A DNA stretch of 64,000 bases from Pseudomonas fluorescens. GTDB taxonomy: Bacteria; Pseudomonadota; Gammaproteobacteria; Pseudomonadales; Pseudomonadaceae. Below are positions 45,238-53,994 of the stretch, piece by piece; the stretch's first letter is position 1, and each line of letters begins with the position of its first letter. Both the position numbers and the translations under genes were made by a program. Where the stretch lies: NCBI RefSeq assembly GCF_001307155.1, contig NZ_CP012830.1, positions 2,494,501-2,558,500 of the forward strand, given 5' to 3'. The notes under the pieces were generated by a model that saw only the letters and a program-made list of their open reading frames with translations, was not told the origin of the DNA and did no database searches.

Positions 45238-46473
45238 TCAGACTGCCCTTCCAAATTGACCCTGAACAATGTTGCCTTGCACCAATTCGTCAAGATGGTC
45301 GGCATACCACTGCATCATGACTTTGCGCTGTGGCAAATACACGGCCTTGTTGTATACGCCTGCTATTCCCTCTTTTACGTGGGAGAGTTGAGCCTCGATA
45401 TGGTTTTCGTCGAATCCATGCTCATTCAGGATCGTGCTAGCGATGTGACGGAAACCATGACCAGTTTGCCTGCCTGCATAGCCCAACCTACGCAACGCCA
45501 TCAGAAATACGGTGTTGCTACGAGGGATGGTTCGATCTTTTCTTCCAGGAAATAGGAGAGGGTAGGCCCCTGTCAACGTGCGCAGTTCCGTTATCGCTTC
45601 AATGGCTTGGCGGGATAGAGGTACTACATGTTCGCGGCGACGCTTCATTCGCTCGGCAGGAATCGTCCACAGCTTTTTGTTGAGGTCGATTTCTGACCAG
45701 CGTGCTTCTCGAATCTCGCTCGGGCGTGCCGCTAATAAAGCCAGCAAACGGAGCCCTAGACGAACATCCTTTGCGTGAGGGTAAGAGTTAATCGCTCGGA
45801 GCAATGCAGGCAGCTCTTCTATCGACACGTGCGCATAGTTTTCAGCGCTACGCGTCTGTAGGAATTTATTGAGGCCTTCAAGGGGGTTGTGTATGGCTCG
45901 GCCTGTCACACGTGCCAAGTCGTAGATCTCTTTGCAGAAGGCGCGAACTCTGCCCATTTGCTCGATGATCCCTTTCTGCTCCATGCCGCGCAGAAACTCC
46001 ATCCATTCAAGGGGAAGTATTTCTGTGTAGATGCGTTTGCCGAAAACAGGGAACACGTGAAGTTCCAGGGCGCCAAGGACTCGACGGGACGTACCGGCTT
46101 CCCAGCTTGAACGCCTAGCATCAAACCATTCGCGCCCTAATGCTTCGAATGTGTTGTTGGCGGCCACCCGGTCAGCAATTTTGCGAGCCTGCTTGCTGAC
46201 TAGAGGATTTTTGCCAGTCGATGCGTCATCCCGCAGTTGTGCTGCCTTCTGCCTGGCTAGAGAGCCACCGATTTCGGGGTAGCCGCCTAGCCCCAGCCAA
46301 GACCATTTCCCGTCTGGTTTTTTGTAGCGCAACTCCCAAGACTTCTGACCATTTGCTTTGACCCGAAAATACAAGCCGTTGCCGTCTTGCTCCCGGTACG
46401 TTGCACTCTCCGGCTCCAGCCCTGCGAGAGTAGTGTCGGCCAGTGGGCGGCGTTTGATTTCAGTACGCTTCAC
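45238..46473 (-). CDS. P4-type tyrosine integrase
   Basis: 411 residues with an N-terminal DUF4102-like arm domain (LADTTLAGLEPE), a core-binding domain and a tyrosine recombinase domain. Catalytic residues seen: Arg in LAARPSEIREARW (about 245), HGFRH (about 340), LSHV, and Tyr in GVYNKAVY (about 375). It starts with GTG (46473) behind GGAGG, and a reverse copy of GCATACACG overlaps that region. It reads inward from the right boundary, 34 bp from the right att repeat. It catalyses integration and excision at the 22-bp site. Confidence 0.9.
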   Translation of the reverse strand: MKRTEIKRRPLADTTLAGLEPESATYREQDGNGLYFRVKANGQKSWELRYKKPDGKWSWLGLGGYPEIGGSLARQKAAQLRDDASTGKNPLVSKQARKIADRVAANNTFEALGREWFDARRSSWEAGTSRRVLGALELHVFPVFGKRIYTEILPLEWMEFLRGMEQKGIIEQMGRVRAFCKEIYDLARVTGRAIHNPLEGLNKFLQTRSAENYAHVSIEELPALLRAINSYPHAKDVRLGLRLLALLAARPSEIREARWSEIDLNKKLWTIPAERMKRRREHVVPLSRQAIEAITELRTLTGAYPLLFPGRKDRTIPRSNTVFLMALRRLGYAGRQTGHGFRHIASTILNEHGFDENHIEAQLSHVKEGIAGVYNKAVYLPQRKVMMQWYADHLDELVQGNIVQGQFGRAV

Positions 46474-46506
46474 TGCGTGTATGCCTCCAGTTCAATGAAT
46501 ATCAAA

Positions 46507-46528
46507 GCATACACGTGGGCATACACGG
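46507..46528 (+). repeat. Right attachment-site repeat of the element
   Basis: Identical over 22 bases to 29200-29221. It lies 113 bp beyond the CCA end of tRNA-Arg and past that gene's terminator, so the tRNA itself is not the recombination site. Confidence 0.85.
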
Positions 46529-46573
46529 CGTGAAGTTATAGGGGTAGACAGGGACGGATAGCCAGAAACAAGA

Positions 46574-46597
46574 AAGCCCGCACGGGGCGGGCTTCTT
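46574..46597 (-). terminator. Terminator of tRNA-Arg
   Basis: aagcccgc (46574-46581) pairs with gcgggctt (46587-46594). On the reverse strand TTTCTT follows. It lies directly downstream of the tRNA, in its sense of transcription. Confidence 0.7.
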
Positions 46598-46640
46598 GGG
46601 GTGTTTCGTAGACTGTCTGAGACAGGTCTAGACTGCTATA

Positions 46641-46717
46641 TGGTGCACCAGGCGGGATTCGAACCCACGACCCCTGCCTTCGGAGGGCAGTACTCTATCC
46701 AGCTGAGCTACTGGTGC
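46641..46717 (-). tRNA. tRNA-Arg (anticodon CCG)
   Basis: 77 bases with encoded CCA. The acceptor stem GCACCAG pairs with CTGGTGC. The anticodon arm is CTGCC-CTCCGAA-GGCAG with anticodon CCG. The T arm is GTGGG-TTCGAAT-CCCGC. It decodes the Arg codon CGG and lies just outside the right end of the element. Confidence 0.95.
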
Positions 46718-47066
46718 AATGCGGGCGCCATGATACTCATATGCGCTGCGGGCGTCCATGCTGCTGAATAGCCTGATGTTTCGCGCCCGCCGAGCGGGTG
46801 TTTACTACGTTGATCAGAAAAATATGGCAAATGCGGCGTTTTCGTTCTTTTTTTCGAACAGCCTATTGTCCTTTACCCCCTTTGATCCTAGGATTCGTTT
46901 GAGATTTCAAACGCTCTTGTCTGGGTGCTGAACCGCACGAGCTTCAATAGTGCGCTATTTATGTGCTTCAGCCCGGTGAATGATTTCCCTGACGGCAGCC
47001 TTCAAGGCGCCTTTCTACAATCATAATTTGCTCCGCGCGTGCGCGGTGCTGTTAAGGAAAGCCGAC
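46718..47066. promoter_or_regulatory. gabD upstream region with palindrome GTTTGAGATTTCAAAC
   Basis: The inverted repeat GTTTGA-GATT-TCAAAC (46897-46912) lies 155 bp before the gabD start and may be an operator. A T-rich run (cgttctttttttcgaac) lies near 46848. No gene is seen in this gap; the in-frame codons from 46980 look untranslated. Confidence 0.35.
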
Positions 47067-48509
47067 ATGCAGCTTAAAGACACCCTGTTGTTCCGCCAGC
47101 AAGCCTTCATTGATGGCGCCTGGGTCGATGCGGACAATGGTCAGACGATCAACGTCACCAACCCGGCAACGGGCGAAATTCTGGGCACTGTGCCGAAAAT
47201 GGGCGCTGCCGAAACCCGCCGTGCCATCGAAGCCGCTGACAAAGCGCTGCCGGCCTGGCGTGCACTGACCGCCAAAGAGCGCGCGAACAAGCTGCGTCGC
47301 TGGTTCGAACTGATCATTGAGAACCAGGACGACCTGGCTCGCCTGATGACTCTGGAGCAGGGCAAGCCATTGGCCGAAGCCAAGGGCGAAATCGTTTACG
47401 CCGCATCCTTCATCGAATGGTTCGCCGAAGAAGCCAAGCGCATCTACGGTGACGTGATTCCGGGCCACCAGCCAGACAAGCGCCTGATCGTGATCAAGCA
47501 GCCAATCGGCGTGACCGCTGCGATCACTCCGTGGAACTTCCCGGCTGCGATGATCACCCGTAAAGCCGGCCCGGCCCTGGCCGCTGGCTGCACCATGGTG
47601 CTCAAGCCTGCTTCGCAAACGCCTTACTCGGCCTTCGCCCTGGCTGAGCTGGCCCAGCGTGCCGGTATCCCGAAAGGCGTGCTGAGCGTTGTGACCGGCA
47701 GCGCCGGCGACATCGGCAGCGAGCTGACCAGCAACCCGATCGTGCGCAAGTTGTCCTTCACCGGCTCGACCGAGATCGGTCGTCAGCTGATGGCTGAATG
47801 CGCCAAGGACATCAAGAAAGTCTCCCTGGAGCTGGGCGGCAACGCACCGTTCATCGTGTTCGACGACGCGGACCTGGATAAGGCGGTCGAAGGCGCGATC
47901 ATTTCCAAATACCGCAACAACGGCCAGACCTGCGTCTGTGCCAACCGTTTGTACATTCAGGATTCGGTGTACGACGCGTTCGCTGAAAAACTCAAAGTGG
48001 CCGTGGCCAAACTGAAGATCGGCAACGGTCTGGAAGAAGGCACCACCACTGGCCCGTTGATCGACGGCAAAGCGGTGGCCAAGGTTCAGGAGCACATTGC
48101 TGATGCCCTGAGCAAAGGCGCGACCCTGCTGGCCGGTGGCAAGGTGATGGAAGGCAACTTCTTCGAGCCGACCATCCTGACCAACGTGCCGAAAAGCGCT
48201 GCTGTGGCCAAGGAAGAAACCTTCGGTCCATTGGCGCCACTGTTCCGCTTCAAAGACGAAGCCGAAGTGATCGCGATGTCGAACGACACCGAGTTCGGTC
48301 TGGCCTCGTACTTCTATGCGCGTGACCTGGGTCGTGTGTTCCGTGTGGCTGAAGCCCTGGAATACGGCATGGTCGGCGTCAACACCGGGTTGATCTCCAA
48401 CGAAGTCGCGCCGTTCGGCGGCATCAAGGCCTCGGGCCTGGGCCGTGAAGGCTCCAAGTACGGCATCGAAGATTACCTGGAAATCAAATACCTCTGCCTG
48501 GGCATCTGA
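47067..48509 (+). CDS. gabD: Succinate-semialdehyde dehydrogenase (NADP+)
   Basis: 480 residues from ATG 47067 (AAGGA upstream), the usual GabD length. It oxidises succinate semialdehyde to succinate in GABA degradation. Visible are WNFPAAMITRKAGPALAAG, the catalytic Glu in ELGGNAPFIVF, and the catalytic Cys in NNGQTCVCANR (about 288). It is followed by gabT after 176 bp, so the two form the GABA-catabolic unit, possibly with separate transcription signals between them. Confidence 0.95.
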   Translation: MQLKDTLLFRQQAFIDGAWVDADNGQTINVTNPATGEILGTVPKMGAAETRRAIEAADKALPAWRALTAKERANKLRRWFELIIENQDDLARLMTLEQGKPLAEAKGEIVYAASFIEWFAEEAKRIYGDVIPGHQPDKRLIVIKQPIGVTAAITPWNFPAAMITRKAGPALAAGCTMVLKPASQTPYSAFALAELAQRAGIPKGVLSVVTGSAGDIGSELTSNPIVRKLSFTGSTEIGRQLMAECAKDIKKVSLELGGNAPFIVFDDADLDKAVEGAIISKYRNNGQTCVCANRLYIQDSVYDAFAEKLKVAVAKLKIGNGLEEGTTTGPLIDGKAVAKVQEHIADALSKGATLLAGGKVMEGNFFEPTILTNVPKSAAVAKEETFGPLAPLFRFKDEAEVIAMSNDTEFGLASYFYARDLGRVFRVAEALEYGMVGVNTGLISNEVAPFGGIKASGLGREGSKYGIEDYLEIKYLCLGI

Positions 48510-48685
48510 TCGGGTAAGGAATTAAACGCAAAGGGCACGAGAGCGCTGTCCCTTTGCGGGCTTCAAACGTTATTTCTCGGTGGCCGGGAAAGCTGTGGCA
48601 GTCGATCATCGCATGCTGCCGTAGTTGCCTCCCCGCCACGTATTCCTTGGACCACGCCGCCCGATGAGCGGTGAATGAGGACTTT

Positions 48686-49963
48686 ATGAGCAAGACCAAC
48701 GCATCTCTGATGAAACGCCGCGAAGCCGCTGTACCACGCGGTGTTGGCCAGATTCACCCGATCTTCGCCGACCACGCGAAGAACTCTACCGTGACCGACG
48801 TTGAAGGTCGCGAGTTCATCGACTTCGCCGGCGGTATCGCCGTGTTGAACACCGGTCACCTGCACCCGAAAGTCATCGCAGCCGTGACCGAGCAGCTGAA
48901 CAAGCTGACTCACACCTGCTTCCAGGTGCTGGCTTACGAACCGTACGTAGAACTGTGCGAAAAAATCAACGCCAAGGTTCCAGGTGATTTCGCCAAGAAG
49001 ACCCTGCTGGTGACCACTGGCTCCGAAGCCGTGGAAAACTCCATCAAGATCGCTCGTGCCGCCACCGGCCGTGCCGGCGTGATCGCCTTCACCGGTGCGT
49101 ACCACGGTCGCACCATGATGACCCTGGGCCTGACCGGTAAAGTCGTGCCTTACTCGGCCGGCATGGGTCTGATGCCAGGCGGTATCTTCCGTGCGCTGTA
49201 CCCGAACGAACTGCATGGCGTGAGCATCGACGATTCGATCGCCAGCATCGAGCGTATCTTCAAGAACGACGCCGAGCCGCGTGACATCGCTGCAATCATC
49301 ATCGAGCCGGTTCAGGGCGAAGGTGGTTTCTACGTCGCTCCTAAAGAGTTCATGAAGCGTCTGCGTGCCCTGTGCGACCAGCACGGCATCCTGTTGATCG
49401 CTGACGAAGTACAAACCGGCGCTGGTCGTACCGGTACCTTCTTCGCCATGGAACAGATGGGCGTTGCAGCCGACCTGACCACCTTCGCCAAATCCATCGC
49501 TGGCGGCTTCCCGCTGGCCGGTGTGTGCGGCAAGGCTGAATACATGGACGCCATCGCTCCAGGCGGCCTGGGCGGCACTTACGCCGGTAGCCCGATCGCT
49601 TGCGCCGCTGCGCTGGCGGTGATGGAAGTGTTCGAAGAAGAGCACCTGCTGGATCGCTGCAAAGCGGTTGGCGAGCGTCTGGTTACTGGCCTCAAGGCCA
49701 TCCAGGCCAAGTACCCGGTGATCGGTGAAGTGCGTGCCCTGGGTGCGATGATCGCGGTTGAACTGTTCGAAAACGGCGACAGCCACAAGCCTAACGCCGC
49801 GGCTGTCGCCAAAGTTGTGGCCAAGGCCCGCGACAAGGGTCTGATCCTGCTGTCGTGCGGCACTTACGGCAACGTGCTGCGTGTGCTGGTGCCGCTGACT
49901 GCACCGGACGAGCAACTGGATAAAGGTCTGGCGATCATGGAAGAGTGCTTCTCCGAGCTCTGA
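48686..49963 (+). CDS. gabT: 4-aminobutyrate aminotransferase
   Basis: 425 residues from ATG 48686, with GAGG before it. The class III aminotransferase fold binds PLP at Lys in TFAKSIAGGFPLAG (about 268); DEVQTGAGRTG and the Gly-rich TTGSEAVENS are also seen. It converts GABA plus 2-oxoglutarate to succinate semialdehyde and glutamate, feeding GabD. A strong terminator follows. Confidence 0.95.
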   Translation: MSKTNASLMKRREAAVPRGVGQIHPIFADHAKNSTVTDVEGREFIDFAGGIAVLNTGHLHPKVIAAVTEQLNKLTHTCFQVLAYEPYVELCEKINAKVPGDFAKKTLLVTTGSEAVENSIKIARAATGRAGVIAFTGAYHGRTMMTLGLTGKVVPYSAGMGLMPGGIFRALYPNELHGVSIDDSIASIERIFKNDAEPRDIAAIIIEPVQGEGGFYVAPKEFMKRLRALCDQHGILLIADEVQTGAGRTGTFFAMEQMGVAADLTTFAKSIAGGFPLAGVCGKAEYMDAIAPGGLGGTYAGSPIACAAALAVMEVFEEEHLLDRCKAVGERLVTGLKAIQAKYPVIGEVRALGAMIAVELFENGDSHKPNAAAVAKVVAKARDKGLILLSCGTYGNVLRVLVPLTAPDEQLDKGLAIMEECFSEL

Positions 49964-49986
49964 TTGCGCAGTGTGACCTGATCGAC

Positions 49987-50015
49987 AAAAAACCCGCTTC
50001 GGCGGGTTTTTTTTG
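49987..50015 (+). terminator. Rho-independent terminator after gabT
   Basis: aacccgc-ttcg-gcgggtt with a UUCG tetraloop and a run of eight T. The A-run before it could let it act on both strands. Confidence 0.9.
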
Positions 50016-50099
50016 TCACTTGAAACACATCGGCGGCTTTTGCGCTGTATCGAATGGCCAGCATTGTCTAAGGTGCAAGCATTGCCTCGGAGTGAACTG

Positions 50100-51314
50100 A
50101 TGACCGCTGTTGATTTACCGGCTGTACCGCGAGTGCTGATCGCCGAGGCTGACCCTTGGTCTCGAGACCTGCTCAAGCAGGTGTTGCTGCACGTGCGCTG
50201 CGATGCGCGGCTGGATCTGTGTGCTGATGGCCAGCAGGCGCTGGAGTTGTTGAGTGAAAATCCTTATGACCTGGTGATTGCCGATTGGGAGCTTTCCGGT
50301 GTCGATGGCCTGGGCTTGCTGCGTAGCGTGCGTCAGCGGCGGCGTAACCCGGTGTTGCCGTTCATTCTGATGAGCAGCCGCAACGACAGCGCCAGCGTGC
50401 GCGAGGTATTGCCGCTGGCCCCGACGGCCTACCTGACCAAGCCCCTGAACATGGAAGGTCTGACTCAGCGCCTGCAGGATTTGCTCCTGAGCGCCGGCCA
50501 GACGGTTTCCTGTGACGTTCCGGCGCTGGCGCCCGGCATGACCTTGTCGACCTTCCTTGAGCGTCGGCGTGAGTTGGCGGACGGCGCGCCGTTGCTCACC
50601 GACGTGCAACTGGCAGTCAAGCGCAGCCTGAACCCCAATGGCCTCGATCTGAAGCTGCTGGAAGAAGAAGTGCGCACTGACCCGCAGATCACTGCGGTGC
50701 TGATCGCCGCCGCCAACAGCGCCTCGCAGCACCTTGGCGACACGGTGCAGACCGTGTCCCAGGCCTTGCATCGCCTGGGCACCGGACAAAGCATGAACCT
50801 GATCGTTGGCCTGGCCCTCAAGCGCAGTGCGAAGTTGAGTGATCCGTGCCTGGCCGATTACGCCGAGCGCTACTGGGAGCTGTCACTGCACACCGCAGAA
50901 TACGGACGGAGCCTGGCGCGCTTGCTTGATCTCGATCAGGAGCGTTGCTATTGCGCCGGCATGCTCCATCGTCTCGGCGATCTGGCGCTGTTGCGTTGCT
51001 TGCAGGAGTGGAAACAGGCGGGGGGCGAACTGGACGAGCTGGAAGAGGTCGGCGACGCATTGGCTGAATTTGGCGCGGCCTATGGTTCGGCGTTGCGTAC
51101 TCGCTGGCGGCTTCCGTTGGAGTTGCGAGAGCTGATTGCGGCGGTCTATCAGCTCGGTGGCGGGGTGTATTCCCGTGAAGCGCTGGTGATGAACCTGGCG
51201 GCGCAACTCGCTCGCCTGACCGAGCATGAAGGCGTTGAAGAACTGGCCAAAAGCCGAACGGCGCGCCTGCTCAAAATCGGCCTGCCGGAACTGATGCGCT
51301 TGCGCAAAAAATGA
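50100..51314 (+). CDS. Response regulator with HDOD output domain
   Basis: 404 residues from ATG 50100. An N-terminal receiver (about 12-125) has the phospho-acceptor Asp in LVIADWELSGVDG and the conserved Lys in AYLTKPLNMEG. The HDOD domain (about 165-385) includes ITAVLIAAANSASQ and HRLGDLALL. HDOD proteins act in signalling, stress or motility; the partner kinase is not in view. In-frame codons from 50013 overlap the gabT terminator and are not used. Confidence 0.85.
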   Translation: MTAVDLPAVPRVLIAEADPWSRDLLKQVLLHVRCDARLDLCADGQQALELLSENPYDLVIADWELSGVDGLGLLRSVRQRRRNPVLPFILMSSRNDSASVREVLPLAPTAYLTKPLNMEGLTQRLQDLLLSAGQTVSCDVPALAPGMTLSTFLERRRELADGAPLLTDVQLAVKRSLNPNGLDLKLLEEEVRTDPQITAVLIAAANSASQHLGDTVQTVSQALHRLGTGQSMNLIVGLALKRSAKLSDPCLADYAERYWELSLHTAEYGRSLARLLDLDQERCYCAGMLHRLGDLALLRCLQEWKQAGGELDELEEVGDALAEFGAAYGSALRTRWRLPLELRELIAAVYQLGGGVYSREALVMNLAAQLARLTEHEGVEELAKSRTARLLKIGLPELMRLRKK

Positions 51315-51328
51315 ACCCGATCCGAACC

Positions 51329-51419
51329 CTGTAGGAGCAAGGCTTGCCCGCGATTGCATCACCGCGGTGTATCTGCAAGACCGAGGCGCCCCAATCGCGG
51401 GCAAGCCTTGCTCCTACGG
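51329..51419. repeat. REP pair (GTAGGAGCAAGGCTTGCCCGCG family)
   Basis: gtaggagcaaggcttgcccg (from 51331) and its complement ending at 51417 flank a 35-bp centre. It lies between convergent genes. Confidence 0.85.
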
Positions 51420-51444
51420 ATCGGTGTTGTTCAAGCCATTGGGG

Positions 51445-52434
51445 TCAGCCGGAGATAATGCGGTTCTTGCCCTGGCGTTTGGCTCTGTACATCGCGGCGT
51501 CGGCGCGGGCGTACAGGCTGTCGATGGCTGCATCTTCTGCCGTGAGGCTGGTCAGGCCCTGGCTGACGGTGATGCTGAAGGTCTGCCCGTCATGGCTGAA
51601 ACTCAAACGCTGGATTTCCCGTTGCAGGCGCTCGGCGACTTGCCTCGCCATCTCTGGCGCGCAGCCAGGGAATACCGCTGCAAACTCTTCACCGCCAATG
51701 CGCCCGAACAGGTCACCACGGCGCAATGCGGCGCGTCCGCATTCGGCGAGTTGTTGCAGCACTTGATCGCCTTGCTGATGGCCGTACGTGTCGTTGATGA
51801 GTTTGAAGTCATCGATATCCAGCAACAGAAACGCCAGCGGTGAACCTTGCAGGCGGGCCTGTTCGAACTCGTGGCTGGCGCATTCGAAGAAGTGTCGACG
51901 GTTGCTGCTTTGGGTCAGCACATCGGTGGTGGCGAGGCGTTGCAGCTCGGTTTCCAGCTGCTTCTTTTCGGTAATGTCCTCGGCGAAGCCGACTACGATC
52001 AGCGGTTGCCCGGGTTCGGCCTGACGATTGATGAAGCACTTGTCGCTGAGCCAGCGCACTTGGCCGTCGGCGGCGAAGATTCGGTATTCGCGGTCTTCAA
52101 CTGCGCCTTTTTCCAGCACTTGGGCAAGGCTGCGTTCGGCATAGTCCAGATCGTCCGGGTAAACGCTGTCGCGCCATTGATGATAGTCAGCCAGCAGCAG
52201 GCCGGCCGAGCGACCGAAAATCCGTTCATAGGCCGGGCTGACATACAGCACCTGACGCGTTTCCCAGTTGAAAGCCCAGAGAACGGCATTGACGCTGACC
52301 AGCAACGAACTGAACAACTGTTCACGCTCGCTCAGGCGCGCGACTTCGCCTTGGGCATGCATCAAGGCCATCAGGGTTTGCGCGGCCTCGGGCCACTGTG
52401 GGTAGGGTAGGTCTTCCAGGTTCTTATTGACCAT
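51445..52434 (-). CDS. PAS-GGDEF diguanylate cyclase
   Basis: 329 residues from ATG 52434. A PAS domain (about 50-165; SPAYERIFGRSAG, REYRIFAADGQVRW, VGFAEDITEKK) is joined to a GGDEF domain with an intact active site GGEEF and LAFLLLDIDDFKLINDTYGH. It should synthesise c-di-GMP in response to a PAS ligand or redox signal. No membrane segment. The in-frame extension up to 52590 comes from REP sequence and is not used. Confidence 0.88.
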   Translation of the reverse strand: MVNKNLEDLPYPQWPEAAQTLMALMHAQGEVARLSEREQLFSSLLVSVNAVLWAFNWETRQVLYVSPAYERIFGRSAGLLLADYHQWRDSVYPDDLDYAERSLAQVLEKGAVEDREYRIFAADGQVRWLSDKCFINRQAEPGQPLIVVGFAEDITEKKQLETELQRLATTDVLTQSSNRRHFFECASHEFEQARLQGSPLAFLLLDIDDFKLINDTYGHQQGDQVLQQLAECGRAALRRGDLFGRIGGEEFAAVFPGCAPEMARQVAERLQREIQRLSFSHDGQTFSITVSQGLTSLTAEDAAIDSLYARADAAMYRAKRQGKNRIISG

Positions 52435-52546
52435 CGGCACAACTCTCAAAGGGCGTGCCGCAAGTTCGATAGCGGCCACAACAAAGCCCGCCTGGATGGC
52501 GAAGTGCTCTTTGAGATAGGGGATTTGAAGCTTAGTTCCCGCTTTT

Positions 52547-52677
52547 TGTGGCGAGGGAGCTTGCTCCCGCTGGGCGGTATACCGCCCCAATCTGGCGACT
52601 GCGTTTTGTCAGTTAAAACGTGTCGCCAGGATTGCGAATGCTCTGCATTCGAGCGCGAGCAAGCTCGCTCGCCACAG
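52547..52677. repeat. REP pair between the cyclase and desA
   Basis: tgtggcgagggagcttgctc (from 52547) and its complement ending near 52676 flank a spacer with its own inverted segments. Confidence 0.85.
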
Positions 52678-52679
52678 GG

Positions 52680-53858
52680 TCAGGCAGGGCGCAGAGAGTA
52701 GGTTTTCAACTGGTGGGCGAAGTCGCGCAGCGATTGAATACCGCTGGCTTCGGCTTCGTGGACCCAGTCCTTGATGGCCGCCAGCATGTCGTGGCCATTT
52801 GAGCTGGTCTTGATCCAGATCTGCTGCAAGGCCAGGCGCTTCTCGTAAATTACCTTCAGCGCCTGACTGTGCTCGAGCATCGTCTGGATGCGCACATGGT
52901 GCTTGTCATCCAGCAGGCTGGTTTCTCGCGAGAGCAGGCGCTTGGCACGATGGAATTGGTGGCGAACCGAATGGTCGACCTTTTCCAGCTCTTGCTTGAC
53001 CAGCGGGCCGATCACCAGCTTGCGGTACTGGGCCATGATCTGGAAGCGGTTGTTGAGGATCGCCATGGCGGTGTCCATGTCCAGGCTGCCTTTGCCTTCG
53101 ACACGGTGGGCGATCGGTGCAACTCGCTGAACCTTGGCCAGGCGCAGGAAGCTGAAGACCTGGATCCACGCCCAGCCGAGGTCGAATTCCCACTTCTTCA
53201 CCGACAGTTTTGCCGAGTTAGGGTAGGTGTGATGGTTGTTATGCAGTTCTTCACCGCCGATCAGAATGCCCCAAGGCACCAGATTGGTCGCCGCATCACG
53301 GCATTCGAAGTTGCGGTAGCCAATGGCATGGCCCAGGCCATTGACCACGCCGGCGGCCCAGACCGGGATCCACATCATCTGGATCGCCCAGACGGTGATG
53401 CCGATAGTGCCGAACAGCAGCAGGTCGATGACGGCCATGATCGCCACACCCAGCAGCGGATAACGGCTGTAGAGGTTGCGTTCGATCCAGTCTTCAGGGC
53501 AGTTCTTGCCGTAAATGCGCAGGGTTTCGGGGTTCTCCGCTTCGGCGCGGTACAGCTCGGCACCTTTGCGCAAGACCGTGGACAGGCCTTTGATCACCGG
53601 GCTGTGCGGGTCGTCGACGGTTTCGCATTTGGCGTGATGCTTGCGGTGGATGGCAGTCCACTCGCGGGTGTTCTGCGCCGTGGTCAGCCACAGCCAGAAG
53701 CGGAAAAAGTGTTTCAGGCCGGCATTGAGCTCAAGGGAGCGATGGGCTGAATAACGATGCAGATAAACCGTGACGCCCACGATGGTGATGTGGGTCATTA
53801 ACAGGGTGACTGCCACCAGTTGCCAGGGCGACAAGCCGAGTAAACCTTCGTACCACAT
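52680..53858 (-). CDS. desA: Delta-9 fatty acid desaturase DesA
   Basis: 392 residues from ATG 53858. The start MWYEGLLGLSPWQLVAV fits what I recall of P. aeruginosa DesA. Three His boxes are visible, HRYSAH, HRKHH and HNNHH, with four membrane helices. It introduces a cis double bond at position 9 of membrane phospholipid acyl chains. Its stop lies at the edge of a REP pair. It is divergent from the GGDEF-EAL gene. Confidence 0.88.
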   Translation of the reverse strand: MWYEGLLGLSPWQLVAVTLLMTHITIVGVTVYLHRYSAHRSLELNAGLKHFFRFWLWLTTAQNTREWTAIHRKHHAKCETVDDPHSPVIKGLSTVLRKGAELYRAEAENPETLRIYGKNCPEDWIERNLYSRYPLLGVAIMAVIDLLLFGTIGITVWAIQMMWIPVWAAGVVNGLGHAIGYRNFECRDAATNLVPWGILIGGEELHNNHHTYPNSAKLSVKKWEFDLGWAWIQVFSFLRLAKVQRVAPIAHRVEGKGSLDMDTAMAILNNRFQIMAQYRKLVIGPLVKQELEKVDHSVRHQFHRAKRLLSRETSLLDDKHHVRIQTMLEHSQALKVIYEKRLALQQIWIKTSSNGHDMLAAIKDWVHEAEASGIQSLRDFAHQLKTYSLRPA

Positions 53859-53994
53859 AGGCTGTATGGCCCTCGATAAAGAAAAAAACAGCTGGCGCAT
53901 TATCACTCAGCACACAGATAAAACCAGTCGCCCTTTCAGATAAGAGTGGCTGGATGTTTCTTTAATCTATAATTCCAACCTTTTTTGTAAGGCC

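Larger units (their letters stand above)
29200..46528. mobile_element. P4-like integrative element carrying a defence cargo
   Basis: Bounded by the 22-bp direct repeats. Core genes are a P4-type integrase (right end), PrtN-like, HTH and AlpA regulators, a P4-alpha-like DUF927 primase/helicase and small genes under a P4 cI-like antisense RNA. Repeat arrays near both ends look like replication iterons. No capsid, tail or conjugation genes are seen, which fits a satellite-type element. Cargo from 29.3 to 39.6 kb is defence-like, and its base composition is more AT-rich than the flanks. Confidence 0.8.

Noticed and set aside
29222..46506. Search for an hsdR gene in the element
   Set aside because: No open frame of suitable length or with DEAD-box helicase and PD-(D/E)XK motifs is present; the nearby ATPase has ABC-like, not helicase, motifs.
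29222..46506. CRISPR array
   Set aside because: The repeated words near both ends are short (6-13 bp) and closely spaced, without the regular 25-40 bp repeat and unique spacers of CRISPR.
46641..46717. tRNA-Arg as the integration site of the element
   Set aside because: No copy of the tRNA 3' end is found at the left boundary, whereas the 22-bp repeat downstream of the tRNA is perfect at both ends.
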